Assembly: GCF_000696185.1 (NCBI RefSeq)
Contig: NZ_KK853997.1
Location: forward strand, 2,822,638 to 2,886,637
Origin: Kitasatospora cheerisanensis KCTC 2395
GTDB taxonomy: Bacteria; Actinomycetota; Actinomycetes; Streptomycetales; Streptomycetaceae
Length of the DNA: 64,000 nt
Direction: 5' to 3'
The position numbers were made by a program, and so were the translations under genes. This document shows, piece after piece, positions 46,057 to 56,287 of this stretch. Within the stretch, counting starts at the first letter, position 1. Every line of letters starts with the position of its first letter. The notes under the pieces are model-generated. The model had not been told where the DNA came from. It was given only the letters and a program-made list of their open reading frames with translations, and ran no database searches.

Positions 46057-47451
46057 TTACTTCCTTCCGAACAGCAGGCGCGCCTCGCCCACCGTGATGA
46101 CCGAGCCGGTGACCAGGACGCCGGCGCCGCCGAGGTCCTCCTCCTCGGCGAGGGTGACCGCGGCGTCGATGGCGTCGTCCAGCCGGGGTTCGACCTGCAC
46201 CCGGTCCTCGCCGAACACCTCGACGGCCAGCGCGGCCAACTCGTCGACGGGCATCGCGCGGTGGGTGGAGTTCTGGGTGATGACGACCTCGGCGAGGATC
46301 GGCTCGAACGCCTCCAGCAGGCCGGTGACGTCCTTGTCGCCGCTGGTGCCGATCACGCCGACCAGCTTGGTGAAGCCGAACGCCTCGCCGAGCGCGTTGA
46401 CGGCGGCCTGCGCGCCGTGCGGGTTGTGCGCGGCGTCCAGGATCACGGTGGGGCTGCGCCGGACGACCTCCAGCCGGCCCGGCGAGGAGACGCCGGAGAA
46501 CGCCTGCCGGACCTTGTCCTCGTCCAGGTGCTCGGCGCCGCCCTGGCCGACGCCGAAGAACGCCTCGACGGCGCTCAGCGCGAGGGCGGCGTTCTGCGCC
46601 TGGTGGTCGCCGTGCAGCGGCAGGAACAGGTCCTGGTACTCGTGGCCGCCGAGGCCGCGCAGGGTGACCAGCTGGCCGCCGACGGCGACCTCGCGGCGCA
46701 GCACGCCGAACTCCATGCCCTCGCGGGCGACCGTGGCGTCCACCTCGACGGCCCGGCGCAGGATGGTCTCGGCGGCGTCCAGCTGCTGCTGGGCGACCAC
46801 GGCGAGCGCGCCCGGCTTGATGATCCCGGACTTCTCGACCGCGATCTCGCCGGTGGTCTCCCCGAGCTTGTCGGTGTGGTCCAGGCCGATCGGGGTGATC
46901 ACCGAGACCTGGGCGTCGATCACGTTGGTGGCGTCCCAGGAGCCGCCCATGCCGACCTCGACCACCGCGACGTCCACCGGGGCGTCCGCGAAGGCCGCGT
47001 ACGCCATGCCGGTCAGCACCTCGAAGAAGGACATCGCGACCGGCTGCGCCGCGTCGACCATCCGCACGTAGGGCTCGATGTCGCGGTAGGTCTCGACGAA
47101 CTTCTCCGGGCTGATCGGCGCGCCGTCCAGGCTGATCCGCTCGGTGACCGACTCCACGTGCGGGGAGGTGTAGCGGCCGGTGCGCAGCTCGAAGGAGCCG
47201 AGCAGCTGCTCGATCATCCGGGCGGTGGAGGTCTTGCCGTTGGTGCCGGTGATGTGGATGGACGGGTAGGAGCGCTGCGGCTGGCCGAGGATGTCCATCA
47301 GCGCCTCGATCCGGTCGAGCGAGGGCTCCAGCTTGTTCTCCGGCCAGCGGGTGGCCAGTTCGGCCTCGACGGCGCGCAGTTCGGAGTCGGTGCCGCCGGC
47401 GTCGGCGGGACGGACGGTGTAGGGGTTGGGCTCGGCCTTGTCGCTCACCAC
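46057..47451 (-). CDS. folC: Folylpolyglutamate synthase / dihydrofolate synthase
   Basis: Mur-ligase-type enzyme that adds Glu to dihydropteroate or folates. The 464-residue product has the P-loop HITGTNGKTSTARM near residue 67, SPHVESVTERISLDG, VEVGMGGSWDATNVID, and LDAAHNPHGAQAAV in the C-terminal domain. Start is a GTG; a second GTG follows at once. Upstream it now faces the chitinase gene, whereas in related genomes valS is its neighbour. Confidence 0.95.
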   Translation of the reverse strand: MVSDKAEPNPYTVRPADAGGTDSELRAVEAELATRWPENKLEPSLDRIEALMDILGQPQRSYPSIHITGTNGKTSTARMIEQLLGSFELRTGRYTSPHVESVTERISLDGAPISPEKFVETYRDIEPYVRMVDAAQPVAMSFFEVLTGMAYAAFADAPVDVAVVEVGMGGSWDATNVIDAQVSVITPIGLDHTDKLGETTGEIAVEKSGIIKPGALAVVAQQQLDAAETILRRAVEVDATVAREGMEFGVLRREVAVGGQLVTLRGLGGHEYQDLFLPLHGDHQAQNAALALSAVEAFFGVGQGGAEHLDEDKVRQAFSGVSSPGRLEVVRRSPTVILDAAHNPHGAQAAVNALGEAFGFTKLVGVIGTSGDKDVTGLLEAFEPILAEVVITQNSTHRAMPVDELAALAVEVFGEDRVQVEPRLDDAIDAAVTLAEEEDLGGAGVLVTGSVITVGEARLLFGRK

Positions 47452-47522
47452 GCCAGTCTAAGGACTCCGCACGCCCGTCCCCGACGGCCACCCCGGGGAG
47501 CCGCGAACCGGCCCGGGCCCTC

Positions 47523-47549
47523 TTGACACCCGAATTGGTCCAGTCCACC
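47523..47549 (+). promoter_or_regulatory. Chitinase promoter with DasR-like operator half-match
   Basis: TTGACA (47523-47528) is a -35 match. Just downstream TTGGTCCAGTCCACC (47535-47549) resembles both the TGGTCCAGACC element of Streptomyces chitinase promoters and the DasR operator (ACTGGTCTAGACCACT), with several mismatches. It lies about 60-70 bases before the chitinase start, so repression by DasR with release by amino-sugar phosphates is a fair inference. No clear -10. Confidence 0.5.
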
Positions 47550-47605
47550 GTGTGACTCGCTCCCCGCACCGCACCCCCATCGACACTCCCCCACATGGAG
47601 ATGGC

Positions 47606-49159
47606 ATGCGTGCACCACATCGCCCCGCGCGCGACGCGCGGGCCCTGCTCGCCGTCCTGCTGGCATCCGCCCTGGCCCTGGTCGGCATGGTGCTGACCGG
47701 CACCGGGACGGCCACCGCCGCCGACGTGGACGTGATCCGGAACGGCGACTTCTCGGCCGGCGACCACCTCGCCCCGTGGAGCTGCGGCCCGACCGTCACC
47801 GCGGTGAACAACGCGGCCACCGGCTGGGACCTGCAGGGCACGCCGGCCGGCGCGGACTACGCCAACTGCAGCCAGCAGGTCACCGTGCTGCCCAACTCGA
47901 CGTACACCCTGACCGCCGCGGTGCAGGGCACGTACGTGTTCCTCGGCGCCACCGGCACCGGCGGCACCGACCCGTCCACCTGGAGCTCCAACACCGGCTG
48001 GAACACGCTCACTTCGACCTTCACCACGGGCGCTTCCACCAACTCGGTGCAGGTGTGGTTCCACGGCTGGTACGGCCAGTCCGCGTTCCTGGTGGACAAG
48101 GTCTCGATGGTCGGCCCGGGCACCGGTTCGCCCAGCCCGTCCGCCTCGGTGACCACCTCGGTGTCGCCGAAGCCGTCCGGCTCCGGCTCGCCGTCCCCGT
48201 CGGCCTCGACGTCCACCTCGGCGTCGCCGTCGCCCAGCAGCTCGGGCACCACTCCGCCGCCGCCCGGGCCGAAGCACAAGCTGACCGGCTACTGGCAGAA
48301 CTTCTACAACGGCGCGACCCCGCAGCGGATCAGTGACGTCCCGGCGGCGTACGACATCATCGCGGTGGCGTTCGCGGACGCCACCGCCACCCAGGGCGCG
48401 ATCTCCTTCACCCTGGACCCGGCGCTGTCGACCAAGCTGAACGGCTACACCGACGCCCAGTTCAAGGCCGACATCGCGGCCAAGAAGGCGGCCGGCAAGA
48501 AGGTGATCATTTCGGTCGGCGGACAGAACGGCACCATCTCGGTGGCGAGTTCGGCCGCGGCGGCCAACTTCGCCAACTCCGCGTACAGCCTGATCCAGGC
48601 CTACGGCTTCGACGGGATCGACATCGACCTGGAGAACGGCGTCAACGCCACCTACATGGCGCAGGCGCTGCACACCCTGGCCGGGAAGGTGGGCGCCGGG
48701 TTCGTGCTCACCATGGCCCCGCAGACCATCGACATGCAGTCGACCGGCACCGAGTACTTCAAGCTGGCGCTGGCCACCAAGGACATCCTGACCATCGTCA
48801 ACATGCAGTACTACAACTCCGGCGCGATGCTCGGCTGCGACGGCGGGGTGTACTCGCAGGGCACCGAGAACTTCCTCACCGGCCTGGCCTGCATCCAGTT
48901 GCAGGGCGGCCTCGACCCGAGCCAGGTCGGCCTCGGGGTGCCCGCCTCCACCAGTGCGGCGGGCGGCGGCTACACCAGCCCGGCGACCGTGAACGCGGCG
49001 CTGGACTGCCTGGCCGCCGGCACCAACTGCGGTTCGTTCAAGCCCGCCAGGACCTGGCCGGGCATCGGCGGCGCGATGACCTGGTCCACCAACTGGGACG
49101 CCCTCGCGGGCGGCGGCATCGCGAACACGATCGGCTCCCACCTGCACGCCATGCCGTAG
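47606..49159 (+). CDS. Secreted GH18 chitinase with N-terminal carbohydrate-binding domain
   Basis: A 517-residue secreted enzyme. A signal peptide with basic start and hydrophobic core (ALLAVLLASALALVGMVL) ends near TATAA, residue 39. Residues about 40-165 form a beta-rich carbohydrate-binding-like domain (VDVIRNGDFSAGDHLAPWSC); a Ser/Pro/Thr linker spans about 170-225; the GH18 barrel begins HKLTGYWQNFYNG and carries the catalytic FDGIDIDLE (DxxDxDxE) near residues 335-343, with MAPQTIDMQ and a late TWPGIGGAMTWSTNWD. The chosen ATG has GGAG 7-10 bases upstream. It interrupts the folC-valS order seen in related chromosomes. Confidence 0.93.
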   Translation: MRAPHRPARDARALLAVLLASALALVGMVLTGTGTATAADVDVIRNGDFSAGDHLAPWSCGPTVTAVNNAATGWDLQGTPAGADYANCSQQVTVLPNSTYTLTAAVQGTYVFLGATGTGGTDPSTWSSNTGWNTLTSTFTTGASTNSVQVWFHGWYGQSAFLVDKVSMVGPGTGSPSPSASVTTSVSPKPSGSGSPSPSASTSTSASPSPSSSGTTPPPPGPKHKLTGYWQNFYNGATPQRISDVPAAYDIIAVAFADATATQGAISFTLDPALSTKLNGYTDAQFKADIAAKKAAGKKVIISVGGQNGTISVASSAAAANFANSAYSLIQAYGFDGIDIDLENGVNATYMAQALHTLAGKVGAGFVLTMAPQTIDMQSTGTEYFKLALATKDILTIVNMQYYNSGAMLGCDGGVYSQGTENFLTGLACIQLQGGLDPSQVGLGVPASTSAAGGGYTSPATVNAALDCLAAGTNCGSFKPARTWPGIGGAMTWSTNWDALAGGGIANTIGSHLHAMP

Positions 49160-49174
49160 CGGCGGGACGGCCGG

Positions 49175-49202
49175 CCCGGCGCGGGGAGCTCCCCGCGCCG
49201 GG
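49175..49202. terminator. Bidirectional terminator, 28-bp perfect palindrome
   Basis: CCCGGCGCGGGGAG followed directly by its reverse complement, between convergent genes; no loop bases beyond the central AGCT. Confidence 0.8.
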
Positions 49203-49219
49203 TCAGCAGTGACGATCCG

Positions 49220-49738
49220 TCACGTCGTGCAGCGGGGTGTGGGCAGCCGGCCGGCGTGCCGGCGGCGGAGTTCGGCGGCGATCTCGTCGGCCTCGCCCTC
49301 GGGCAGCAGCGGCAGCATCATCGCGACCGCCTGCACCAGGCCGCCCAGCAGGTAGGTGGTGTCGGGCGTGCCGGCGACCAGGGCGCGGACGGCGGTCACG
49401 TCGCCGGCGGCCACGGCCTCCAGCAGCAGCGCGGCGCCGGCCGCCTCCTCGTCGACGGCGACCTCGGCGGTGCCGTACGGGGCGCGCCGGGCGAGGCCGC
49501 GCAGCACCCGGTCGGCGACGTCGGGGGCGTAGGCCTTGCGCACGGCCTCGGCGGCGACCCACACCAGCAGGGTGGTCACCTCGCGCTCGGCGTTCTCGGC
49601 GAGCAGCAGGTCGAGTTCGGTGTCGAAGGCGAGCTGGTTTCCGTGCCGGAATGCCAGCAGCAGGGTCGCCGCCCGGGCCTTGGCCGCCTCCACCTCTTCC
49701 GTCGGAAGTTCGTCGGCCAACTCCCTGGTCACCACCAT
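49220..49738 (-). CDS. Helical Ala/Leu-rich protein of unknown function
   Basis: A 172-residue, largely helical acidic protein (MVVTRELADELPTEEVEAAK at the start; HGNQLAFDTELDLLLAENAE, AADRVLRGLARRAP-like and EAVAAGDVTAVRALVAG segments). No signal peptide, membrane segment or known domain. The ATG is chosen because GGAGG lies 9-13 bases upstream; the frame is open further but lacks such a site. It sits between the convergent chitinase gene and valS, and with the chitinase forms an insertion in an otherwise conserved neighbourhood. Confidence 0.7.
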   Translation of the reverse strand: MVVTRELADELPTEEVEAAKARAATLLLAFRHGNQLAFDTELDLLLAENAEREVTTLLVWVAAEAVRKAYAPDVADRVLRGLARRAPYGTAEVAVDEEAAGAALLLEAVAAGDVTAVRALVAGTPDTTYLLGGLVQAVAMMLPLLPEGEADEIAAELRRRHAGRLPTPRCTT

Positions 49739-49962
49739 GTGCGCGTCCTCCGTTCGCTGCCCCGCCCGAATGGGAACTTCGCCCACCGTACACATCCGAT
49801 GTACGAAGTCGACTGAACACGACCGGCCGTCGGCAGAATGCAATCCCTTTGCCGCTGTCCGTCAATTGCCGGGAATGGCGCGCGAATAGCCGGAGCGAAA
49901 CCGTTACGACGACGCGCGGCCAAGGGAATTGACAAGCCGTCGGCGCGGAGTCGGGAAATGCC

Positions 49963-50003
49963 GAAGGGCCGCCGCCCCCGGAGTGCGGGAGCGGCGGCCC
50001 TTC
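49963..50003 (-). terminator. valS terminator
   Basis: GAAGGGCCGCCGC (49963-49975) pairs perfectly over 13 bp with GCGGCGGCCCTTC (49991-50003), 11 bases after the valS stop. Confidence 0.85.
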
Positions 50004-50014
50004 CTGACGCGCGG

Positions 50015-52654
50015 TCAGCCCTGCGGCAGCGCCGCGAGCTGGGCGGTGATCCGGGCGATGTCGGCCTCGGCGGCCTCCAGCCGGACCCGGATCTTGGCGA
50101 CCACCTCGTCCGGCGCCTTGGCCAGGAAGGCCTCGTTGCCGAGCTTGCCGGTGGTCTGCGCCTTCTCCTTCTCGGCGGCCGCCAGGTCCTTCTGCAGGCG
50201 CTTGCGCTCGGCGGCCACGTCGATGGTGCCGGACAGGTCGAGCGACACCGTGGTGCCGGCGATCGGCAGCGAGGCGGTGGCGTGGAAGCCCTCGTCCGGC
50301 AGCGTCAGCCGCAGCAGCGAGCGGATCGCCGCCTCGTGCACCTCCAGCCGGTGGCCGGCCAGCTCCAGCTGGGCCGGGACCTTCTGGGTGTCGCGCAGGC
50401 CCTGGGCGTCGCGGAACCGGCGGATCTCCGCGATCAGCTGCTGGAGCTGGGCGATCTCCGACTCGGCGTCGGCGTCCCGGTAACCGGAGTCCTTCGGCCA
50501 CTCGGCGATCACCACGGACTCGGCGCCGGTGAGCGCCGTCCACAGCGCGTCGGTGACGAACGGGACGATCGGGTGCAGCAGGCGCAGCGTCACGTCCAGC
50601 ACCTCGCCGAGGACGCGGCGGGCGTGGTCGGCCTGCGCGCCGCCCTTGCCGAGGGTGGTCTTGGACAGTTCGAGGTACCAGTCGAAGACCTCGTCCCAGG
50701 CGAAGTGGAACAGCGTGTCCGAGACCTTGGCGAACTCGTAGTCCTCGTACAGCGCGTCGACCTCGGCCACGGTGGCGTTCAGCCGGGACAGGATCCAGCG
50801 GTCCGCGGCGGTGAGCTCCTCGGGGGCCGGCAGCGGGCCCTGGACGGTGGCGCCGTTCATCAGCGCGAACCGGGTGGCGTTCCAGATCTTGTTGCAGAAG
50901 TTCCGGGAGCCCTTGACCCAGTCCTCGCCGATCGGCACGTCCGCGCCGGGGTTGGCGCCGCGGGCCAGCGTGAAGCGGACCGCGTCGGTGCCGTAGGCGT
51001 CCATCCAGTCCAGCGGGTCGACGGCGGTGCCGGACGACTTCGACATCTTCTTGCCGAACTCGTCGCGGACCAGGCCGGTCAGCGCGACCGTCTTGAACGG
51101 GATCTCGCCGTCCATCGCGTACAGGCCGAACATCATCATCCGGGCGACCCAGAAGAAGATGATGTCGTGGCCGGTGACCAGGACGTCGGTCGGGTAGAAC
51201 TTCTCCAGCTCGGGGGTCTTCTCCGGCCAGCCCAGTGTGGAGAACGGCCACAGGCCGGAGGAGAACCAGGTGTCCAGGACGTCCGGGTCCTGCTCCCAGC
51301 CCTCGCCGGTGGGCGGCTCCTCGTTCGGGCCGACGCAGACGACCTCGCCGTCGGGGCCGTACCAGACCGGGATCCGGTGGCCCCACCAGAGCTGGCGCGA
51401 GATGCACCAGTCGTACATGTTGTCGACCCAGTCGAAGTAGCGGCGCTCCAACTCCTTCGGGTGGATCTCGACCCGGCCGTCGCGGACCGCGTCGCCGGCG
51501 GCCTTGGCCAGCGGCTCGACCTTGACCCACCACTGCAGCGACAGCCGCGGCTCGACCACGGTGTGGCAGCGCGAGCAGTGGCCGACCGCGTGGTCGTAGG
51601 GGCGCTTCTCGGCGACGATCCGCCCCTGCTCGCGCAGCGCGCCGACCACGGCGGAGCGGGCCTCCAGCCGGTCCAGGCCGAGGAACGGGCCGTGCACGGT
51701 GATCACGCCGCGCTCGTCCATCACGGTCAGGTTCGGCAGGTTGTGGCGCTGGCCGATGGCGAAGTCGTTGGGGTCGTGCGCCGGGGTCACCTTGACGGCG
51801 CCGGTGCCGAACTCCGGGTCGACGTGCTCGTCGGCGACGACCGGGATCTCACGGTCCGTCAGCGGCAGCTTGATGGTCCGGCCGACCAGGTGCGCGTAGC
51901 GCTCGTCGCCCGGGTGGACGGCCACCGCGGTGTCGCCGAGCAGCGTCTCGGCGCGGGTGGTGGCGACCACGATCGAGTCCTCGCCGTCGCCGTAGCGGAT
52001 CGAGACGAGCTCGCCGGGGAGGTCCTTGTGGTCCACCTCGACGTCGGACAGCGCGGTCAGGCAGCGCGGGCACCAGTTGATGATGCGCTCGGCGCGGTAG
52101 ATCAGGCCGTCGTCGAAGAGCTTCTTGAAGATGGTCTGGACGGCCTGCGACAGGCCCTCGTCCATGGTGAAGCGCTCGCGCGACCAGTCCACGCCGTCGC
52201 CGAGGCGGCGCATCTGGCCGAGGATCCGGCCGCCGTAGTTCTCCTTCCACTCCCAGACCTTCTCGACGAAGGCCTCGCGGCCCAGGTCGTGCCGGGACAG
52301 GCCGGACTCGGCGAGCTGCTGCTCCACCTTGTTCTGGGTGGCGATGCCCGCGTGGTCCATGCCCGGGAGCCAGAGCGCCTCGAAGCCCAGCATCCGCTTG
52401 CGGCGGGTCAGCGCGTCCATCAGCGTGTGCTGGAACGCGTGGCCCAGGTGCAGCGCGCCGGTGACGTTCGGCGGCGGGATGACGATGGTGTACGCGGGCT
52501 TCTCGCTCTTCGCGTCGGCGGTGAAGTAACCGCGCTCCACCCAGCGCTCGTACAGCACGCCCTCTACCTCGGCCGGGGCGTAGGTCGTCGGGAGGGTGGC
52601 TGCTTCGTCCCCGGGCCTGGAGCTCGCGGGGCGCTGGTTCGTCGTGTCGGTCAC
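50015..52654 (-). CDS. valS: Valyl-tRNA synthetase
   Basis: Class Ia synthetase that charges tRNA-Val and edits Thr. The 879-residue product shows [16 protein letters not shown] (HIGH-type), [13 protein letters not shown], the editing domain with [34 protein letters not shown] (KMSKS), and a C-terminal coiled coil ([20 protein letters not shown]) that contacts tRNA. Start is a GTG ([20 protein letters not shown]). I see no leader peptide or T-box upstream, unlike leuS. Divergent from the Pro-rich membrane protein gene. Confidence 0.97.
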   Translation of the reverse strand: MTDTTNQRPASSRPGDEAATLPTTYAPAEVEGVLYERWVERGYFTADAKSEKPAYTIVIPPPNVTGALHLGHAFQHTLMDALTRRKRMLGFEALWLPGMDHAGIATQNKVEQQLAESGLSRHDLGREAFVEKVWEWKENYGGRILGQMRRLGDGVDWSRERFTMDEGLSQAVQTIFKKLFDDGLIYRAERIINWCPRCLTALSDVEVDHKDLPGELVSIRYGDGEDSIVVATTRAETLLGDTAVAVHPGDERYAHLVGRTIKLPLTDREIPVVADEHVDPEFGTGAVKVTPAHDPNDFAIGQRHNLPNLTVMDERGVITVHGPFLGLDRLEARSAVVGALREQGRIVAEKRPYDHAVGHCSRCHTVVEPRLSLQWWVKVEPLAKAAGDAVRDGRVEIHPKELERRYFDWVDNMYDWCISRQLWWGHRIPVWYGPDGEVVCVGPNEEPPTGEGWEQDPDVLDTWFSSGLWPFSTLGWPEKTPELEKFYPTDVLVTGHDIIFFWVARMMMFGLYAMDGEIPFKTVALTGLVRDEFGKKMSKSSGTAVDPLDWMDAYGTDAVRFTLARGANPGADVPIGEDWVKGSRNFCNKIWNATRFALMNGATVQGPLPAPEELTAADRWILSRLNATVAEVDALYEDYEFAKVSDTLFHFAWDEVFDWYLELSKTTLGKGGAQADHARRVLGEVLDVTLRLLHPIVPFVTDALWTALTGAESVVIAEWPKDSGYRDADAESEIAQLQQLIAEIRRFRDAQGLRDTQKVPAQLELAGHRLEVHEAAIRSLLRLTLPDEGFHATASLPIAGTTVSLDLSGTIDVAAERKRLQKDLAAAEKEKAQTTGKLGNEAFLAKAPDEVVAKIRVRLEAAEADIARITAQLAALPQG

Positions 52655-52800
52655 GACGCACAGTTTACGGAAGCCGGGACGGCAGGTGTGACCCGACAGT
52701 GCGGTGGCCACTCGGGCGCGCTGGGGGGGCTGTACGGTAGCGTGCCCGCATAGTCGACCGGACGGGGCCGCGCACTGAGGCGGCGGGGGAGAAAAGACAT

Positions 52801-53763
52801 ATGTACGGCCAGGGCCAGGGACCGCAGCAGTATCCGCAGGGGCAGCCGCAGCAGCCGTACGGCGCTCCCCCGCCGCAGCCCGGCTACGGCGCCCCGCAGC
52901 CGCCGGCCGGCCAGCCCGGGTACGGCGCCCCCCAGCCGCCCGCGTACGGCGCTCCGCAGCCGCCGGCCTACGGCGCCCCCCAGCCTCCCGTCGGCCAGCC
53001 CGGCTACGGCGCGCCCCAGCCGCCGGCCCCGCAGCAGGGCTACGGCTACCCGCAGCCGCCCGCGCAGCCGCAGCAGCAGTGGGGCGGCGCGCCCCAGGTG
53101 CCCGGCCAGCAGGGCTACGGCGGCTACCCGGCGCCGCCCGCCCCGTCCAAGGGCAAGGGCGGGATCATCGCCCTGGTGGCGGTCCTGGTGCTGGCGGCCG
53201 GCGGCGGCGTCGCCTACTGGGCGCTGAGCGGCTCCAAGGGCTCGGACACCGCGGGCAAGTACAAGCTGACGGTGCCGGAGAGCGTGGCCGGCTACACCAA
53301 GAAGTCGTCCTCCGAGAAGGGCGAGCTGAAGGGTCTGGAGGGCGTCGGCACCTTCGAGGGCTCGCTGACCGCGACCTACCAGAAGACCCCGACCGACGTG
53401 GCCAGCTTCAGCGGCAGCTGGGGCAGCGTCCCGGACCCGGGCAAGGCGCTCGACACCGCCATCCAGAAGCTCAACGAGGGCGACAGCGGCGACGGTTCGG
53501 ACAAGCCGAACTGGAAGCAGGAGCCGGCCGACGTCGACGCGGGCGACTCGAAGGACCCGGGCGCGGTGCTGCGCTGCGGCGTGGTCTCCCAGGAGTCCGG
53601 CAAGACCACGCTGGGCGTCCCGATCTGCCTGTTCGCCAGCCACTCCACCATCGGCGTGGTCGCGTTCGTCTCGATGGACAGCACCGGCAAGGCCACCGTC
53701 ACCACCTCCGACGCCGCGTCCCGCACCCGGCAGATCCGCGACGCCGCGACCGTCGCCAAGTAG
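52801..53763 (+). CDS. Pro/Gly/Tyr-rich repeat membrane protein
   Basis: A 320-residue protein. Residues 1-118 are a cytoplasmic repeat region with several YGAPQPP or close units ([16 protein letters not shown]); one membrane helix ([23 protein letters not shown]) lies near 120-142; the outer domain begins [20 protein letters not shown] and contains [24 protein letters not shown], whose two Cys may pair. Function unknown; such proline-rich tails on single-pass proteins are common in actinobacteria. Its downstream neighbour has the same plan and a matching outer domain, so they are probably related by duplication. Confidence 0.8.
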   Translation: MYGQGQGPQQYPQGQPQQPYGAPPPQPGYGAPQPPAGQPGYGAPQPPAYGAPQPPAYGAPQPPVGQPGYGAPQPPAPQQGYGYPQPPAQPQQQWGGAPQVPGQQGYGGYPAPPAPSKGKGGIIALVAVLVLAAGGGVAYWALSGSKGSDTAGKYKLTVPESVAGYTKKSSSEKGELKGLEGVGTFEGSLTATYQKTPTDVASFSGSWGSVPDPGKALDTAIQKLNEGDSGDGSDKPNWKQEPADVDAGDSKDPGAVLRCGVVSQESGKTTLGVPICLFASHSTIGVVAFVSMDSTGKATVTTSDAASRTRQIRDAATVAK

Positions 53764-53806
53764 CCCCCACAGCAGCGCATTTCACGCCCGAACGGAGCAA
53801 CTCCCC

Positions 53807-54616
53807 GTGTCCGACAACCAGTTCGGTCCGCCGCAGCCCGGCTTCGGCCCGCCGCAGGACGGCGCGATACCCCCGCAGGGCGCGCCCGCCGCGCCGCAGG
53901 GCGGCTACGGCTACCCGGGCGCCCCGGCGCCCCAGCAGCAGGCCTGGGGCGGCGGCGCGGTGCCGCCGCAGGGCTTCCCCAACCCGGGCGGCTACCCGCC
54001 CGGCGTGCCGATGCGGAAGAAGTCGCGCAAGGGCCTGTGGATCGGCCTCGGCGTGGTCGCCGCGGTGATCCTGGGCGGCGCGGGCGTGGTCGGCTACCTG
54101 ATCTACGACACCACCGCGGACACCGGCAAGAACAAGATCGTCCTGCCGCAGTCGTTCCACGACATGACCAGCGACCCGGAGGACGAGGACGCGAAGCGCC
54201 TGTCCAGCGGTCTGCAGGACGGCCTCGCCGAGGACAAGTCCTCGTTCACCCAGGCCGAGCCGGTCTCCACCATCTACCGGTCCTCGGACGAGCAGAAGAT
54301 GCTGCTGGTGTCCGGCATGACCGGCCACGTGCTGTTCCCGTCGAAGCAGGTCGACGCGGCGTTCAGCAGCTTCACCGCGGGCGGCGCCGGCGGCGTCAGC
54401 GACCGCAGCGACATCGACCCGGGCCCGCTCGGCGGCCGGCTGTCCTGCGGCACCACCGACATCGCCGGCCAGCACGGCGGCATCTGCGTCTGGGCCGACA
54501 GCTCCTCCGTGGTGGTCGTCCTGGAGCTGGACGGCTCCAGCGACAAGGGTGTCACCAAGGACAAGGTCGTCGCCGACACCCAGGAGCTGCGCAAGCTCTC
54601 CGAGGTTCCCAAGTAG
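53807..54616 (+). CDS. Pro/Gly-rich membrane protein, relative of its upstream neighbour
   Basis: A 269-residue protein from a GTG, 43 bases after the previous gene. Short Pro/Gly/Gln-rich cytoplasmic tail (SDNQFGPPQPGFGPPQDGAI), basic RKKSRKG, one membrane helix (LWIGLGVVAAVILGGAGVVGYLI) near 75-97, then an outer domain with IVLPQSFHDMTSDPEDEDAK and LSCGTTDIAGQHGGICVWAD. The paired Cys and the terminal TQELRKLSEVPK parallel the neighbour's outer domain. Function unknown. Convergent with clpX across a strong shared terminator. Confidence 0.8.
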   Translation: MSDNQFGPPQPGFGPPQDGAIPPQGAPAAPQGGYGYPGAPAPQQQAWGGGAVPPQGFPNPGGYPPGVPMRKKSRKGLWIGLGVVAAVILGGAGVVGYLIYDTTADTGKNKIVLPQSFHDMTSDPEDEDAKRLSSGLQDGLAEDKSSFTQAEPVSTIYRSSDEQKMLLVSGMTGHVLFPSKQVDAAFSSFTAGGAGGVSDRSDIDPGPLGGRLSCGTTDIAGQHGGICVWADSSSVVVVLELDGSSDKGVTKDKVVADTQELRKLSEVPK

Positions 54617-54659
54617 CCTCCGCCGCACGGCGGTCCGCGTCACGCGGACCCGAAACGGC

Positions 54660-54700
54660 CGAAGGGGCCCCGCACCGTTCACCGGTGCGGGGCCCCTTCG
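54660..54700. terminator. Bidirectional terminator between the membrane protein gene and clpX
   Basis: An 18-bp perfect stem (54660-54677 with 54683-54700) around a 5-base loop, AAGGGGCCCCGCACCG on one arm; 22 bases after the clpX stop on the other strand. Confidence 0.9.
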
Positions 54701-54722
54701 CTGTCGCGGGGTTGACGGAGCG

Positions 54723-56009
54723 TCAGGCGCTCTTCTCCCGGCGCTCGCGCTTGATCATGTCGCGCGGGACCAGGGTGGGGATGGCGTGCTTGGAGACGAC
54801 GTCCCCGGTGACCACCACGCGGGCGACGTCCTGCCGGGACGGGACCTCGTACATCACGGACATCAGCACCTCCTCCATGATGGCCCGCAGACCGCGCGCG
54901 CCGGTGCCGCGCAGGATCGCCTGGTCGGCGATCGCCTCCAGCGCGTCCCGGGTGAACTCCAGCTCCACGCCGTCCAGTTCGAACAGCTTGCGGTACTGCT
55001 TCACCAGCGCGTTCTTCGGCTCGGTGAGGATCTGCAGCAGCGCCTCGCGGTCCAGGTTGTGCACGCTGGTGATGACGGGCAGCCGGCCGATGAACTCCGG
55101 GATCATCCCGAACTTCACCAGGTCCTCCGGCATCACCTGACGGAAGTGGTCCGAGGCGTCCTGCTCCCGCTTGGAGCGGATGGTGGCGCCGAAGCCGATG
55201 CCCTTGGCGCCCGCCCGGCCCTCGATGATCCGCTCCAGGCCGGCGAACGCACCGCCCACGATGAACAGCACGTTGGTGGTGTCGATCTGGATGAACTCCT
55301 GGTGCGGGTGCTTCCGGCCGCCCTGCGGCGGCACCGAGGCGGTGGTGCCCTCCAGGATCTTCAGCAGCGCCTGCTGCACGCCCTCGCCGGAGACGTCCCG
55401 GGTGATCGACGGGTTCTCGCTCTTGCGGGCGACCTTGTCGATCTCGTCGATGTAGATGATCCCGGTCTCGGCCTTCTTGACGTCGTAGTCGGCCGCCTGG
55501 ATCAGCTTCAGCAGGATGTTCTCGACGTCCTCGCCGACGTAGCCCGCCTCGGTCAGCGCCGTGGCGTCCGCGATGGCGAACGGCACGTTCAGCATCCGGG
55601 CCAGGGTCTGCGCGAGCAGCGTCTTGCCGGAGCCGGTCGGGCCCAGCAGCAGGATGTTGGACTTGGCCAGCTCGATCGCGTCGTCCCGGCCGGAGCCGGA
55701 ACGGCCGGCCTCGCCGGCCTGGACGCGCTTGTAGTGGTTGTAGACCGCGACCGACAGCGCCTTCTTGGCGAGGTCCTGGCCGACCACGTACTGGTCCAGG
55801 AACTCGTAGATCTCGCGGGGCTTCGGGAGTTCCTCGAAGCGCACCTCGGAGCTCTCGGCGAGCTCCTCCTCGATGATCTCGTTGCACAGGTCGATGCACT
55901 CGTCGCAGATGTACACGCCTGGCCCGGCGATCAGCTTCTTCACCTGCTTCTGCGACTTGCCGCAGAACGAGCACTTGAGCAGGTCGCCACCGTCTCCGAT
56001 GCGTGCCAC
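54723..56009 (-). CDS. clpX: ClpX, ATPase subunit of the ClpXP protease
   Basis: AAA+ unfoldase that feeds proteins to ClpP. The 428-residue product has the N-terminal zinc finger with Cys at 13, 16, 35 and 38, Walker [13 protein letters not shown] near 130, Walker [30 protein letters not shown] (pore and RKH region), and the IGF loop for ClpP docking in EFIGRLPVI. Start is a GTG ([17 protein letters not shown]). It follows clpP2 after a 278-base gap, so it probably has its own promoter. Confidence 0.97.
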   Translation of the reverse strand: MARIGDGGDLLKCSFCGKSQKQVKKLIAGPGVYICDECIDLCNEIIEEELAESSEVRFEELPKPREIYEFLDQYVVGQDLAKKALSVAVYNHYKRVQAGEAGRSGSGRDDAIELAKSNILLLGPTGSGKTLLAQTLARMLNVPFAIADATALTEAGYVGEDVENILLKLIQAADYDVKKAETGIIYIDEIDKVARKSENPSITRDVSGEGVQQALLKILEGTTASVPPQGGRKHPHQEFIQIDTTNVLFIVGGAFAGLERIIEGRAGAKGIGFGATIRSKREQDASDHFRQVMPEDLVKFGMIPEFIGRLPVITSVHNLDREALLQILTEPKNALVKQYRKLFELDGVELEFTRDALEAIADQAILRGTGARGLRAIMEEVLMSVMYEVPSRQDVARVVVTGDVVSKHAIPTLVPRDMIKRERREKSA

Positions 56010-56287
56010 GAGGTGCTTCCCCTTCGCCAGGGGCCCCGCGGGGGTCGGGGCCTGGTGCTGTGAGACCGGCTGCGCCGTCGGCGGTCGGTCTGGTATCCGA
56101 CGGTACTCTGCCGAGCCGCTGTTTCCGCCGACTTCGACCGGTCTGCCCTACGCCCTGGGCGAATTGATACCGAACAGATGCCGTCGCGGGCGCATGACCC
56201 GACAGCCATTGTGCCGGGGCGGAGGCCCCGACCGGAACGCCCCGGGGCGGGGCGTACGTCACGTACGCACCGCCCCGGGGCGAGGGT

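Noticed and set aside
52850..53100. YGAPQPP-encoding repeats considered as a non-coding tandem array
   Set aside because: They are in frame in a good gene with a membrane helix and an outer domain, so they are protein repeats.
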